Positions 1 to 13,016 of a stretch of 64,000 bases of DNA are shown piece by piece. This stretch comes from Apium graveolens (lineage: Eukaryota; Streptophyta; Magnoliopsida; Apiales; Apiaceae). The DNA is taken from NCBI RefSeq assembly GCF_009905375.1, contig NW_027418139.1, forward strand, positions 62,001 to 126,000, written 5' to 3'. Under the pieces are notes generated by a model. That model searched no databases. It worked only from the letters and a program-made list of their open reading frames with translations, and had not been told where the DNA came from. Made by a program: the position numbers and the translations under genes. How positions within the stretch are numbered: the stretch's first letter is position 1; each line of letters begins with the position of its first letter.

Positions 1-560
1 TGCATGTCTATGCGCTCCTATGCCCCTATTTATCTGGCATCCGAATTACACTTCCTTAACACTGATACGTGAAACACGTTATGACTTGCTACATGTTCTG
101 GGGTAAGGCTAGCTCATATGCTAACTTCCCAATACTTCTTAATATATCCAAGGGTCCAACAATTGGTGGACTTAGCTTTCCTTTCTTTCCGAATCTCATT
201 AATTCTTTTCAAGGGAATACTTTTAACAATACAAGGTTTCCTCCTTCCTATTCTTTGTCCTTTCGTGTCAAATCGACATACTTCTTATGTCCTTCCTGGC
301 TACTACCAGTCGTCCTCTGATTAGATCTATTATATCCTTGATCCTTTGGACTACTGCGGGTCCGAGCATCTTGCACTCTACAACTTCATCCTAACATAAG
401 GGAGATCGACATTGTCTTCCCTCAAGGATCTCATAAGGCGATATCTCAATACTGACATATGATCTATTGTCGTAAGAAAACTCAATCCGCGTTATGTGAT
501 CATTCCAATTTCTTTCAAGTCTATTGCACAGACTCTCATTATAGCTTCTAGCATTATAGC
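1..560 (-). pseudogene. Integrase C-terminal remnant of element A1
   Basis: Read on the minus strand, this stretch matches 56945-57484 of element A2. There the conserved end of a gypsy integrase is recognisable: a PYE-like segment, a CRSP-like segment, then an HNVFHVSMLRK motif. Here the frame is interrupted repeatedly, so no protein is expected. It is the last part of pol in the element and would be followed by the polypurine tract and 3' LTR beyond the left edge. Confidence 0.6.
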
Positions 561-3429
561 TTTTGCTTCTTAATACCCATTCTTTTCCAGTTCGTAGTCG
601 CTACTACCTTCCGTTCCTAATATTATACTAGTTATACTTTTGCTCGCTAGCGTTCTATAACTTTTTAATAACCACGTCAACCTTAGTATCACGAATGTGT
701 TCCCATTCCGCATACTACCACCACTTTATTACTCCTTTTTCAGTTGTTTCTATTTTCCAAAATTTGATCAATCAAATAGAAGTAAAGGAATTTGTTGAGA
801 GATCACTATGATCATGAACACTTGTTATATCGCATAGTTAGTACAGAAGGTGGCCAGCCTTTAGTACTTGACAAGCAATTAAACAATAGCTGGTATCCTA
901 CTCGGCTTCTATCACACAGATAGATAGTCATTCGGCAATACCTCCCCTTCTGGAAGGGTTGTTCTTCTCAGCTTACATGAAATGAAAAGAAGAGAAAAGA
1001 ACGAATTGAAGAGAATTGTATATTCATAAAAAAAAATTTATTGCCATAAAATATCTGGCTTGGAATCTACCTCTGAACTATAGAGGTTTGTCATAGAAGA
1101 ACAAAACATATATGTATTTATATCAACATCAAGTATTATAGCATCGCATTTCACGTGCCTAAATATTTTCGCTATCCCGTCCATCATTCTATGGACCCAT
1201 GCTCTTCCTCGAGCTTATACACAATTACCTTTGAAACTCCCTCGACATCGAAAATCGAATCTGGGATCTCATTCTAGACATCATCGTTACTTGAATTCTA
1301 TGCTTGCACCGCAACCTTCCTCGTATAATAATACGACTCTCTATTGATAAGAAAGAATAATAATTCACTAGGTAGATACTCTACTTAATTAGTCTATCAA
1401 TGATAACTTATACACTACCATGACCCGATTAGTGGTACTCAATCTCAACACCCATTCCAATACAACTCTCACGGTTGTAATCAGCTCAATACTCACAGAA
1501 TCATTGCTGCCTTACTATGGTCCACCACTGACCTACTGTCGTCATTCATTTTCCATGAAGTCTTAATAGCTAACCATACGGAGTCCATACATCTCGTATC
1601 TAATTCTCTTAAGGAGTTAACATAACCACCAATCACAATTCATGAAGAACACTCCAAACTCTGACGTACTTTCATGACATGAAGCAGATAAAAGTGCAGA
1701 AGAGTTTCAATCAAAGCAACGATAGCAGGTTAATACCATTCTTAATCATATGCCTTAAATAGAAGACTTAACTCAAAGGTTCGTCTAGTCCTTTTTGAAA
1801 CATGGTCCTGGCTTATCTCAAGATAGGACCTTGTAAGATAGATAGCCCGTTCATGGCGATTACACGAATTAAACCTTTACCAACTACTATTACGGTTGGG
1901 TATTGCACAGTCATCAGAAGGAATGTCAATCTTCCAAACCATAATTCAACCTTCACATTTTTAACCATCATCACTGTATTCTTTTGGCACACGCGCCTAT
2001 AATTATCCACTTACCTTTAAAGTGTCGGCCACCTCTTTGGCCTTTTCTGATAGTAAAATTTCCTTACAGTCAATGTCATTTTAACCACCTCCAAATAAAT
2101 TTTCTACCTTATTTCCGATCACTGCTTGAGTGAAGATGTTTTCCTTAAAATCAGATGGGAAAAAAAATATCACCATTTTTTTCCATAAGTTATTGCCTCA
2201 GTCTTTAGAGGTTAATCACTGTCACGACTGACTCTCAATCATAATTAGAACATCTTTTATCTTAAGTCCTAATTGCCCTGAACAATTTCGACCATTACTG
2301 GTTCGATCCATAATTTCTCGTGGTTTAACACGTGCCCCACTTGGCATCATTATAATTACGTCATTTTTCTTTTATCAACATTTTTATTCTTGAGAATTTT
2401 GAATATTTTGTAAAACCTCTAAGGTTATCCTTCAATCGTTCCTCCTATATTCCCTAGATACAGGGCATATCAAAATACCATTCACTATTATTAGAACCAT
2501 TGTCTATATACTTCTGAAAAAATTCTCCACTGATCCTTAAAGGTTATTGTTACCTTAACCCTTTCCAATTCATCCTGTCAAAACTCATACTGTCCCTATT
2601 AAGGGTGAAATGCCAACCTTTATGCATTTCCCTAGGATTCATTTTAAGTTACCGATATTCTATCCTTAATTCCACCTTTAACAGGTACCTGCATCCTTCC
2701 ATGGATAAATCAAGTCATATATCCCTGATAAGGGTGTCTTATTCAATCATTCCCACCTCGATAGTATATGCCTAATTTCACAATAACATCTGTATACAAC
2801 ATGAGGTCAATCAATATGGCCTCCCAAAAGATAACAACGGTTATCCGCTTTTCTTGCCTAATCTGGTAACGATAACAAGGATGTTCTGGAAGATATTGGT
2901 CGTGTTCAACGTGAACTTCTTCTTAATAAATCTTTATTTACTTTTGTTGTTTATCTCAACAGTCATCTCAATGTTGGGATATCTTTCATACCTGGCGTCT
3001 CCCTTCCTGGGTATCAAGCCACCGGTCTTACACTTTACATTCTTGAAGGTCACTTCCTTCATCCAATTTTCTTAATTTCTTACTTTCTTGTCTCCTCAGT
3101 CTATCCGCGTCTCATTATTTATCCCTCGAACTATTTCAAGGTTTCCTCGAATCCTCCCAACTTAAAGGGGGTACAATATATGTATCTCTTATGCCTTCAA
3201 CCATCAATTTTAACTCATGGTGGATCATCATCATCCTGACGATTACATACTTTTCTATTTCTATTGCTATGAGTCTTTAGGGTTTCCTAATACCCGACTC
3301 CCTTATCATACCTCAAACTCTTTTGCCTTTATATCCATTTCCACTTCAGTTCCTTTTTATTTCCCTTTCTCTTATCATTATTTCATGAACCAACACAACA
3401 TAAGCATTGATTTCAAACATCCCGTCATT
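561..3429 (-). other. Unassigned degenerate internal DNA of element A1
   Basis: This is collinear with about 54060-56940 of element A2 but holds no open frame I can assign to a domain. Predicted ORFs here are short, on both strands, and rich in residues typical of translated AT-rich DNA. It may contain protease or integrase-core remnants too decayed to see by eye. No host gene is visible. Confidence 0.5.
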
Positions 3430-3850
3430 CTGGATTCGTGTCCTCAGAACGAATCTTGATAACTTTTACAACTTAGATTCATAATTCATCATACTCGTCT
3501 GCCTTTGTTCTGGCTCTAAAGCTTTTACTTTATCTCTATAACCTTGGGAAGTACTTTCCTGAAAACAATTGACTGAACTTAAATCAGTTTATTATAATCT
3601 CTTGCTCCGTGCCTTCCTTGGTCTTTCACCAGCGGGTGGTCTCTCTCTTAGGAGGGTAAGTGACAAAAACAGTCCTTTTGAGATTCGCCAATCATTTAGA
3701 ATCTCAAATGATTCCTATATTTCCTTTAGCCAGGCTCTTGCCTCGGCTGGGTCAGCTTGTTCCATGGAACTCTGAGAGCTTAGCGACTTAAAGGTCCTGA
3801 AAGAATTTCTCACCGCACTGTCTCCTCAGGGTGGTGGTTGGGGATAATAG
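3430..3850 (-). pseudogene. Gag remnant of element A1
   Basis: On the minus strand this corresponds to the gag remnant of A2 (53640-54060). It contains a recognisable gypsy Gag stretch with an EADPVEAKAWLKE-like core and a downstream YESK..KLSRF-like segment, broken by stops and frame changes. It lies downstream of the RNase H remnant (4240-4870) in the element's own direction, the reverse of normal gypsy order. The same odd order occurs in A2. Confidence 0.55.
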
Positions 3851-4089
3851 TCTAAGTTCTGTCTAGACAGGTCCATGAATTGCCGTATAGGAGTACCGTC
3901 TCGGGTCTCCTTTCCTTACTCGACTTTTTGTTTCCTTAGTATGAAATGTTTCATCCTACTCCCCATAATTGGGGTCATCTTTTAATTTAAAATCCTCATT
4001 TTCCACTCCATTATGTCATGGGTTCCTTCTATCTTGATGGCGACCTCCCTGACTATCACGTTCAGGGTTTGCTCTAAATCTTATTCCTC

Positions 4090-4870
4090 AAACTATGGCT
4101 CTCATCTAAGTTCTCATCCTTATGCTCTTGAACTTTCGGAACCCAAATTCTATAGGAATACCTCATTATTCCCTTATCATCTTTCTCTGGCACCGTATGC
4201 TCTTTTCCAATAATTCGGTCTCTATTGCAATCTCAAACAGCTTTTCGGTACCGGCTCCGGTTACCTTCACTACTATTTCCAAAATCTCTTATAAACTCTC
4301 CCAAAGACATTATCATCTTGAGTCTCTCCTTTTTACTAAGGCATCAGCCACCACATTGGCTTTCCCCGAATGATAAAGAATCTCCCAATCATTATTCTTG
4401 ATTAGCTCTAACTGCCTCCTCTGGCATATGTTGAGCTCTTTCTACGCGAAAATGTACTAGAGCACTTATGGCTTAGGTAATTCTCGCACTTTTCTCCATA
4501 CAAGTAGTGCCTCCAATCTTTAGGGTAAAACTATTGCCACGAGCCTAAGCTCATGAGCGGGGATATCGAATTTCATATTACCTTAATTGTCTTGACATGT
4601 ACGCGATTACCTTACCGTGCTGCATAAGCACGCACCCTAAGCCCTTGTGCGAAGCGTCACTACACTTCACCAAATCTCCTTTTCCATCCGGCAATGCCAG
4701 TATAAGGGCCATCACCAACCTCTGCTTCAGTTCTTGGAAGCTGTTCTCGCATTTCTCTGTCCATTCGAACTTCTCAGTCTTACGAGTAAGCCGCGTTAAA
4801 GGGGCTACTATCTTTACAAACTTGAACGAACCTCCGGTAGTGACCGGCCAATCCTACCTCTGGTAGTCGA
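4090..4870 (-). pseudogene. RT end, RNase H and integrase N-terminus remnant of element A1
   Basis: The minus strand is collinear with 52560-53400 of A2, where the RT C-terminus, an RNase H domain ending in a [12 protein letters not shown] motif, and the start of integrase (a VPNVQELKDEIL-like segment) can be read. In this copy a KANVVADAL-like segment survives near 4340-4370. Stops and small indels break every frame. It sits directly after the primer-binding site and a short acidic leader, upstream of gag. Confidence 0.6.
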
Positions 4871-5281
4871 CCTAACCATGGTCATCAATTCATCAGTGGT
4901 CCTTTATCCAATCTTGTCAGGATCCTCCATGGGATCCTCCTCAACAACTATCCCTTCTAGGACAACATCCTCAACCGCTACATCCTCAATATCAACATCA
5001 TCCGGTCCTGCATTAGGACACTCTATCGGATCCACAATTCGATCTCCAATTAGTAATAAAATATCATCGCGATGTTGCTCCTCAACCTCAGGGTTCGGAG
5101 TCCCGCTACCATATACGATAACGAACTACGCTCCTATCATGATATTTATAAGGGTTCCCATAAGGGTTTTAACTGTCAGTGCTACGTTAGGTAGCCCGAC
5201 TATGAACTTGGCAAGAGTTCTTATTATCTTAGTTAACTTATTATCTTAACGTCCCATCATCTCTGAGGTTTATAACGCTTA

Positions 5282-5293
5282 GCTCTGATACCA
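5282..5293 (-). other. Primer-binding site of element A1 (initiator-Met tRNA)
   Basis: The plus strand reads GCTCTGATACCA, the reverse complement of TGGTATCAGAGC, the usual plant initiator-Met tRNA primer site. It lies four bases inside the LTR boundary at 5298 and fixes the orientation of the element as minus. Confidence 0.9.
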
Positions 5294-5297
5294 TTTC

Positions 5298-8200
5298 TGT
5301 AACACCCCCAAATCCGGGGTCGGGGATCCGGGTTGTCACGAGTTCCATTTCCCTTAACAACACCCAATCTTAATAAACAATCAACTACTCTGTACTGTGA
5401 CCCCACAATAAACACACACACCACAAGTTATAGTCTCAGAGATGAATATCCAAAAAATAATCACAAGTCGTTTTATTCCACAATTATATGCCAATACACC
5501 TTAAACAGGTTTCTGAATAAATTTACATTTCTTTGCCATTATTACAATTCATAAATATACATAATCTGATACATCAAAAGTTGAAAGCCTAGCCTATTGG
5601 TAGTTCCTACCTCAGCTATGGCGGCATCAGTGCTTCTAGAAAACTGTGGAACGTCTCCTAACCTCTTGCGAATCGGGAGCTTGGTCCGGTTCATCTTGTC
5701 TATCTGATGTTGTGTGATGAAAGAAGAAAGCAAGGGTGAGCAGCAAGCCCACCAAAATAATATGTATAATGATTAACAATATATGAGCCTTCTCATAGTA
5801 CTCATGAAAGACTTGGTCAAAAGAAATGAACCAAGTTTGATATCTTAATGCGATGAATTCGCAAAATATTCAGTATATATACATATATACTTTTCAAAAT
5901 ATTGGAAGTCCTCTTCCATGCATAATATACACAAAGTCTCAGTGTATAACTGTAGAAAAAAATATCGTTGCAAGGTGATCTCATATATCTAACCTTGTCT
6001 CAACGTTTTTCTGAAAATCTTTGTCATTCATAATACAATTATTAATTAGATATAAGTTTAAAAGATGAAGTTACAAGATACCCCAATATACTTATATCTT
6101 TCCCAAATACTACTTGAACTACCACTGTTCAAGTTATAATTAGCTTCAAAAGTTCATCACATAGATGAGACTACAAGACAAGATTTGAATAGATTAAATC
6201 TTTAAAATATTATTAGAGGAAATGAAGTTATGACATACTTCATTAAGTTCTGATATATATATATATTCATATATATCTCCCATACATTTCCTGAAACCTC
6301 TGTCATGTAAAGTATGAACAGAATTGCAATATCCAATAAATTTGGAAAGGAAAAGAATTTTGGCATAAACCAGATATCTTGCTGATCAGGCAAAGATACC
6401 AATAAGTAACCTTTTCTACTAGTAGATGGATGAATCCCCCACCGGTCATCACCCTGGCCTCATAAGGACCTTGTGCTGGACCGCCACCCGGCCTCTTACG
6501 CGTTGATGGACTGCCACCTAGCCACTTACACAATAATAGACCGTACCCCGGCCTGTCGCTTATGCCGACTCAATTAGATGGGCTTACTTCCCGAACATTG
6601 GGCAAGTAATCAATTCATTTATCAAAACAGCAACCTTGTTGCGAATATAAAATACACCATAGAGCCGGATCCCTCAGGTTTTGAGCGAGTATTTAAATCC
6701 CCTTAAAAGGAAGATCTTAAATATAAAAAATGAGTTTTGGGATCCGCTCTAACTTTTAAAAATCATTTTGAAGACTCGAAAACACTTTATAGAGTGTTTG
6801 GAGTAAAGCTGATTTAATGAAATAAATCAGTCCCCAGAATATTAGAAAATATCTGAATATTATTATTTAAATAATATTCCCATAAAGAATAATCTTTATA
6901 AAAATAATTGAAGTAGAAGTATTAAACTTATACTTGAAACGAGTATTAAATAACCAAAGATATACTTATATGAAAGTATTATCTTTATTTGAATAATCGA
7001 AAATAAGTTTGATTATTGACACCTTATTCTTTAATAAAATAAAGAATTTATTTCAGTAATAAGCGGAGTCATAATACCTCGAATGAATATTATAAATAAT
7101 TTTCATAAAATAAAGGAGTCATACATCCTCAAATGAATGTCCAAGTAAAATCCAATAATAATGTAAAAGAGTCATAAGCCCTCGAATGAATATTCAAAAT
7201 AATATTCAATAATAAAATAAAGGAGTCATAAGTCCTCAGATGAATATTCGAAATAATATTCAATAATAAAATAAAGGAGTCATAAGTCCTCGGATGAATA
7301 TTCGAAATAATATTCAATAATAAAATAAAGGAGTCATAAGTCCTCGGATGAATATTCGAAATAATATTCAATAATAAAATAAAGGAGTCATAAGTCCTCG
7401 GATGAATATTCGAAATAATATTCAATAATAAAATAAAGTTAAAGTTATCGAATAAACCTTATTCGATTAATAGTTTGGAAAACTATAACCATATATATAT
7501 ATATAAATATATATATATATATCCATATCCATATATACAAAATCTACTCGGGATCCTCGACTCCCGGTTTTAGAAAATATTTTCACCTTTGGGTCCCTAT
7601 ACTAAGGGTATATGCAAGTTACCGCTATCCTCTAGCATAGGTATTATCAACTGAACCAACAGATATATATTTCAAGAATATGAAACAGGCATGCATATAT
7701 ACCATATCACATGCTACAATATATCGCAAGAATTTGCTAAATAACCAATATGCATTTATCGCAAGATCATGCATATACAAATGTATACATCACAACAACA
7801 GTATAACGGATAGAATACTTGCCTGAGCGACTGGGGGTTACGAATGGCTCGGGACGAGTCTGGTAACCTATAAACAACAAGTAAGTTGGAATTAAACCAA
7901 AGTCACTTGTAAATCTATACTCTAACTAACTTAGACTCTAACGCTTGTTTTGCGCTCACTGATTCGCTTAAGTCACTCGGGTACCCTCGGCTCCACCATT
8001 TTTAATAATTTAACCTTTACGAGTTTTAAAGCGATTCCTTCGCGAGTGTCTTACCAACTGCCTAAAACACTTACCATAAATGTTTCATACATTAATTAAC
8101 CCTTTTTGGTCTTTAACCTATGCTTCAAAGTAAGGCGAGGGGAAAAGTTTCGTTCGCGAAACGCCGTTACTTGAAACGGTCGTTTCTCCTAAACCGTGCA

Positions 8201-9612
8201 TCGGAATCGAACGAACTACATATCAAAACGAAGCTCGTAACATGAGCTATCTAAACATGGCAGTGGTCATAATCTAGCAGGGGGTTCTCGGGTCCTAATA
8301 TTATGCACAAAAATAGTCTACAGAAAATCGGACGTTACGACGGCTATGTTTACGCGATTTCCCAAATTTTAAACCATTCAATACCAACCACAAATCAACC
8401 CCAAATCAATCATACAACCAATATCCCTCCAAACCACATCATAACAGCCCCAACAAATCCACATTAACCATTTATACTTATTCCTCACATGAACTAAAAG
8501 CTTTACTTAGGTTCTTTAACTAATTACCAAGATTTACAACTCCAACAATGCAACAAAACCAACTAATCTCTACAAACTCAACCAAACTTCAACCAATCAA
8601 GCATCATGCTTCACATATGCTATATCAAACACATTCAATCCTAATTACTCAAAACTAAAGCTAGGGTTTGTAGTTTATACCTTCCTTGGAGAGTGGAGAA
8701 TCAAGAGAATGGCTTGGAATGACCTTTAAAGCCCTTATCCAAGCTTAATCTAAACAAAACTTCAAGAACACAAATTTTAGTTCTTGAAAACACTATTCAC
8801 CATCTTCTTTCATGATTTATAGAAAAAGATTGGCTTGGAATTAGAAGCTTAAACTTATAGGAAGTATGTAACTATCCATGGGGAAGCTTAGATAATTACC
8901 TTGCTAAATAGTAAGTGGAGGAGCTTGGACTTCCCATTTCTTAAGAAAGAAGCCGAGAGCTTCATGAAGAAATGGAGGATTTGGTGTTTTGTGATTTGTT
9001 TTGCTTGGTTGCTAGGTTTTTGTTTTGTTTGATTTAGTCAATTACCTTGTTGCCCTTGAATTTGTGTGGTTCTCATTCAACCACACCTCCTTCCTTCCCA
9101 TGTCATGCCTACATCACTTTGTGATGTCATCACCCCTCCTTTGTCCTCTTTCTATTGGTTGGATGACATCATCCCCACTAATCCCTTTGATTAGCTTTTA
9201 ATTGTTTGCCTAATGACCGCTGATCTGTTATACGGTTCGCTTAACTTTCGTTCTCGTTTATCGTTTGAGGGATCATACCCGGGATCTTATTACTTAGGTT
9301 CCCTTAACCTTTCTCAATATATTGTATTCCTTCTATGATCCTCTCTTATAATCCTTTAATTTAAATCCTCTTTATCCTGTTACCTTTTTCTCAATTCTCT
9401 CCGTATCTTGTGGATTTCCGGGAAAAACCAAAGTGTTCGGAATTGGATTCTGACGATCTTTACATACACTTATATACTTCATAGAGTACTAATAATATCC
9501 CATAAGATCAATAACAGAACCCCTACATAGCGTGGCATGAAAAGTTTTCTCGTTCAGCAAAAACACTATTCATAAGGGTTTCAAAATTTCTCAAAAATTG
9601 GGGTTATTACAA
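5298..9612 (-). repeat. 5' LTR of element A1 (4315 bp)
   Basis: It begins TGTAACACCCCC and ends GGGTTATTACA on the plus strand, so it has TG...CA ends in both readings. It matches the LTRs of A2 (57698-61970 and the split copy 40271-52118) in reverse complement along its length. It carries an expanded 54 bp tandem repeat (7065-7437), AT dinucleotide runs near 7490-7525, and no credible gene. The 98-codon ORF over the tandem repeat is an artefact of a repeat length divisible by three. Confidence 0.9.
7065..7437. repeat. 54 bp tandem repeat, about seven copies, inside the A1 LTR
   Basis: The anchor GGAGTC (AGAGTC in the third copy) recurs at about 7065, 7115, 7168, 7222, 7276, 7330 and 7384, with spacings of 50, 53, 54, 54, 54 and 54. 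The last four units are almost identical and the first three are diverged, as expected for recent expansion at one end. The A2 LTRs have only about three units at the same place (near 50030-50190 and 59880-60050). Confidence 0.92.
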
Positions 9613-11880
9613 AAGGTGCGAAGAAGTTTAGAGAGGAGATTTAAGTGTTTCAGAAGATAGCTGTTATCGGGTTAAAAGAAGCCATTAGTGATTAAACCAC
9701 CCGTGAATAATTACGGGATGAATTACTCGAACTTTGAAAGAGTTAGAGAGAAAAGTATGAACCTGGAATTTTTATAAAATTAAATGATGGTGTTATGATA
9801 AATGCGATATGTAAAGTAGTGATGTGATGTGATACGAGCAAACCTTGTTCTATGAAATAGACTTATTGATTATTGGATAGCCTGTTTTACTTAACTACTG
9901 CAACGATAATGTCGGGAGTATCACCAGTATGGGAGTCTTGATGTGAAACTACGAATAAGATAATGTGCGACAACAATTGAAGCTTCGTCGATTAAGGAAG
10001 GTAAGTGGACATGATGAAGAAGAAAAGGTAGATTAAAGTGAATGGACCTTTATATGATCGATCCATTAATTTGGTACCTTGATATAGGTCGGAAAGACAA
10101 CAACCAACTCATATAGTAAGGACAACCAGGTTTGCGATTTTCCAAACTTTTTAAACAAGTTTTCGAAAAAGATTTTCTTTTACAAATTTCTAAAAGCCTT
10201 TTCGAATAAAATGATTTTTAAACATTGGTTGTCAAGTTACTACTTGAGTTTCTTGTTTGTTAGAAAGCCCGGATTACCTAGAAGAATGCTGTTTCAGACT
10301 TAGTATTGTTAATTCAGAGGACAATGTGATCTGTGATTATGAAGAAGTTGGTTATTCTCAACAGAAGGGTACAAATATTATTTGATAAGATTAACAACAG
10401 AATCAGTGTACAGAGCAATTACTCATCCAATTACAGGATTATCCAAGTTCAAAGAATTCACTGATTTAACAGAAGTCTGAGTATGACTGAAGGAGATTGA
10501 GAAGATTTCTAGATTTCCTAAAAAGAAGAATATTATTAACACAAGGATCGCTATGTTGAATGCTTCGGGGTTATTCTAAATTGAAAAAGGAAACTCGAGG
10601 TTGTCTGGTAGTGACGTTACTATGATCGAGTTCTTAAAGTATTATATGTAGAGGTGTGATGTTAAATACGCAATACGTGACAAGTAAGAATCTACCATAA
10701 TGCTTAATTTGCGAAGACATTTCAACGTATTTTCTAAAAGTTATTATATGAAACAATGGAGATATGATCGAACTAGCTCGGAAGATGAATACAAGTGAAA
10801 AGTGGATGGTGACCAATGGTATCGTTCTAGTTTTCAATATTACAGCGCATATTCCTTCTCAATTCCTAAAAATGTATGAACTTCTTTCCTCAAGCAAACT
10901 CTTTTCTATGATATCGAAAGGAAGTATATTCCATTCCTTTCAAATTTATTTGCTTCCCTCAAGTCTTGCTTTCTGATTGGGACAAACAGTGTTATGGTGA
11001 GACACTTTGCCAGAATGACGAAGAGTTGGGTGGGACGCCACCTAAACATATGTTGTATGCCATATGGTATGAAAGACTGGCCATCTTAAGTACCAATGTG
11101 GTTGTCTCATTCATATTCAAATCATTGTTTCTTCTTTCTTTTCAACTCTAATTTTGTTGGACTTTGAATCCTTCTAGTCATTTCGTTATACTGTCGTTCT
11201 TTGCAAGAGGTTTTCAAGCAGAAATTAACGTATCCTTAATCAAGCGGACGGAGTTCCATCTAGCTCTTATGCATGGAAAGCAAATAAAGGCATATGACGA
11301 GAATTGTAAATCGCTAGCCCCAGTTAGGGATATACTAAGAACCAAGGGAATCTACTCCAAGGAGGAATACGTCTTCGAGAACGAGAAATTGCAATTTTCC
11401 TGTGAAATATATTATTCAGAACACGAATGTGGTGATGTGAATGATTATCGTGAATACTTTATGCGTTAAAGTATTGGAAGATGTGATAGCAACTTGATTG
11501 TTTAGCTCCTAAGGTTTTGTTGATAAGATAAATTATCCTGTTGAATTGATAAGATTAGGATCAAAGGACTAACAAGTCAAGACCGTAAAATTGTTGAATA
11601 AGTAAGCACCAATGGTGGAATTGAAATTTCTGGCAATAAATTGTGAAGAATTGATATTATGGAAGATAAGAGGATTTGATATTATTCTAAAAAATGGATT
11701 GACTACTAAAGCGTGATGACTAGACAGACCGTCGTGATGAAAAGATAATTCTGAAGATGCCAAATGAGAAGATGAGGAGGTTTAGAAGATAAAAGAAGGT
11801 AAAGAGTTTGTTAATGATGATTATGATGATCAAGATATGAACATTATGGTGATTACGGGATAATAAAAGTCAGAAGCAAA
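9613..11880 (+). other. Unassigned degenerate 5' internal region of element B
   Basis: Between the A1 LTR and the first readable RT segment there is about 2.3 kb of AT-rich DNA with no frame I can assign. A 101-codon ORF at 11164-11469 and several shorter ones match no domain I recognise. By position this should be the gag and protease part of B, but I cannot see a zinc knuckle or a DSG motif. Confidence 0.45.
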
Positions 11881-12263
11881 CTAAATTTGAAGATTTAATA
11901 GCAATTAAGGAATTTCAAGATATGTTGTAGATAAGTTATCAATATTTCTTCCCGATAGAGAAAGGAAGCTCGTAACTGACTTAACGCCTGAGACGAAGCC
12001 AGTGACTACGGACTTACCCGAAATGGCACCAGTTAAAATGAGGAAGTAGCAAAGTAGACGCAAGAGATATTTGAAGAAGAAGCGATTAGACCCAGCATAT
12101 CCTATAAGGTGCACCAGTACTAAATGTTAATAAGAAAGATGGAAGTATGTGATTATGCGTCGACTAACAAGAGCTCAACAAGTTTACTATCAAGAGCAAG
12201 TATCTGTTACCTCGAACCAATGATTTGTTTGATCAAACGAAGGAAGCAAAGTACTTTTATAAG
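11881..12263 (+). pseudogene. Reverse transcriptase N-terminal remnant of element B
   Basis: Allowing frame changes, the sequence follows the gypsy protease-RT linker and RT start: an EFQD-like segment, LPDRE (11948 on), a TDLTPETKPV-like segment, MAPVKMR, then GAPVL and KKDGS near 12108-12140. A DLFDQ-type segment ends at the insertion point of C. These are standard landmarks of Ty3/gypsy RT. Several stops and shifts make it non-functional. Confidence 0.7.
12259..12263. repeat. Left target-site duplication of element C (ATAAG)
   Basis: ATAAG directly precedes the first TG of the 5' LTR of C and is repeated at 25504-25508 directly after the last CA of its 3' LTR. Confidence 0.95.
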
Positions 12264-12549
12264 TGTTAGGAATATGTGTATTAGTTTGATGATAAGTTCA
12301 GCAAAACACTTAAGTAGAAATCTAGTGTTTGTAGCCTCAACGGATAAGACCATCTTGGCTATCCGTTGAAGGAGTAGCCTTACTTAGCAATAAGTCTGGT
12401 ATTGTAGCACATCTCACTCTCTAGTTTCAAGCTGTAATTCTTAGATGTTGTTAGGAGATAATCAGTCATGTTGACTACTAATGGATGTACAAATAGGAGG
12501 CTAATTGTAAATATTTCATGCCTTGTAATTTTGTACAAGTGAAGAAGTG

Positions 12550-12771
12550 TCAACGGATATTGAAGACCTTCAACGGATGAGAAACTAAGCTGCAACGGAT
12601 GCCTCTAATGCTTCAACGGATAATATCCATCAACGGATAAGTGCTTCAACGGATAAAGCTTCAACTGCTAGAGCATCAACGGATAAAGCCATCAACGGAT
12701 GAAAGCTTCAACGGATGCACTGCTAGAGCATCAACGGATAAAGCCATCAACGGATGAAAGCTTCAACGGAT
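12550..12771 (+). repeat. TCAACGGAT motif cluster in the 5' LTR of C
   Basis: The motif starts at about 12550, 12570, 12592 (GCAACGGAT), 12613, 12630, 12646, 12676, 12692, 12708, 12731, 12747 and 12763. Spacing is mostly 15-20 bp. A further inverted pair lies upstream at 12337 and 12360. The cluster sits upstream of the TATA box, where promoter elements would be expected. The AACGG core is also the core of MYB-bound mitosis-specific activator sites, so MYB binding is possible but unproven. Confidence 0.93.
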
Positions 12772-13008
12772 GCTCAGTCTCATAGCAATTGATAGTGACA
12801 GTTAACAAAAATGACAGAGGCACATGGATTGACAGAGATGTGGTAGCCTATTTCAGGAACAGCAGAAAAAACAGCCGTTTTTAGTCTGGTTCAAAATGGA
12901 AAGTCAACAGATAATTCCATATTACACTGGATAAAAATGGAACAGAAACAAGTGGAGAACTATTGTCTTATTGTACTTTATCTTTGTCTTAACTTGTAAA
13001 CTTGGTGA

Positions 13009-13016
13009 TATATAAA
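13009..13016 (+). promoter_or_regulatory. TATA box of the 5' LTR of C
   Basis: TATATAAA lies downstream of the motif cluster and about 360 bases before the LTR end, where LTR transcription would start. The same sequence is at 25140-25147 in the 3' LTR. Confidence 0.75.

Larger units (their letters stand above)
1..9612 (-). mobile_element. Ty3/gypsy element A1 (partial, 5' LTR plus most of the internal region)
   Basis: The minus-strand element runs off the left edge of the window. Its 5' LTR is 5298-9612, its tRNA primer site is 5282-5293, and its internal region continues down to position 1. It is collinear with element A2 (40271-61970): position 1 here corresponds to about 57484 there, and the LTR ends match. 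The internal region is full of stops and in a scrambled order (RNase H region before gag). The conserved integrase C-terminal end and a chromodomain-like tail in A2 suggest a chromovirus. It inserted into element B. The right-hand target duplication would be AAAGG (9613-9617), with its partner outside the window. Confidence 0.85.

Noticed and set aside
4878..5249. 123-codon Ser/Thr-rich plus-strand ORF
   Set aside because: It is the antisense of the acidic leader of A1 and has no independent support.
7129..7425. 98-codon minus-strand ORF with a repeated protein unit
   Set aside because: It is a translation of the 54 bp tandem repeat; open only because the unit is a multiple of three and AT-rich.
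7065..7437. Regularly spaced repeats that could suggest a CRISPR array
   Set aside because: Units are tandem with no unique spacers, lie inside a plant LTR, and no cas-like gene exists.
10764..11469. A run of short plus-strand ORFs (70, 61 and 101 codons) in element B
   Set aside because: They have no recognisable domain and lie where decayed gag-protease is expected; I could not assign them.
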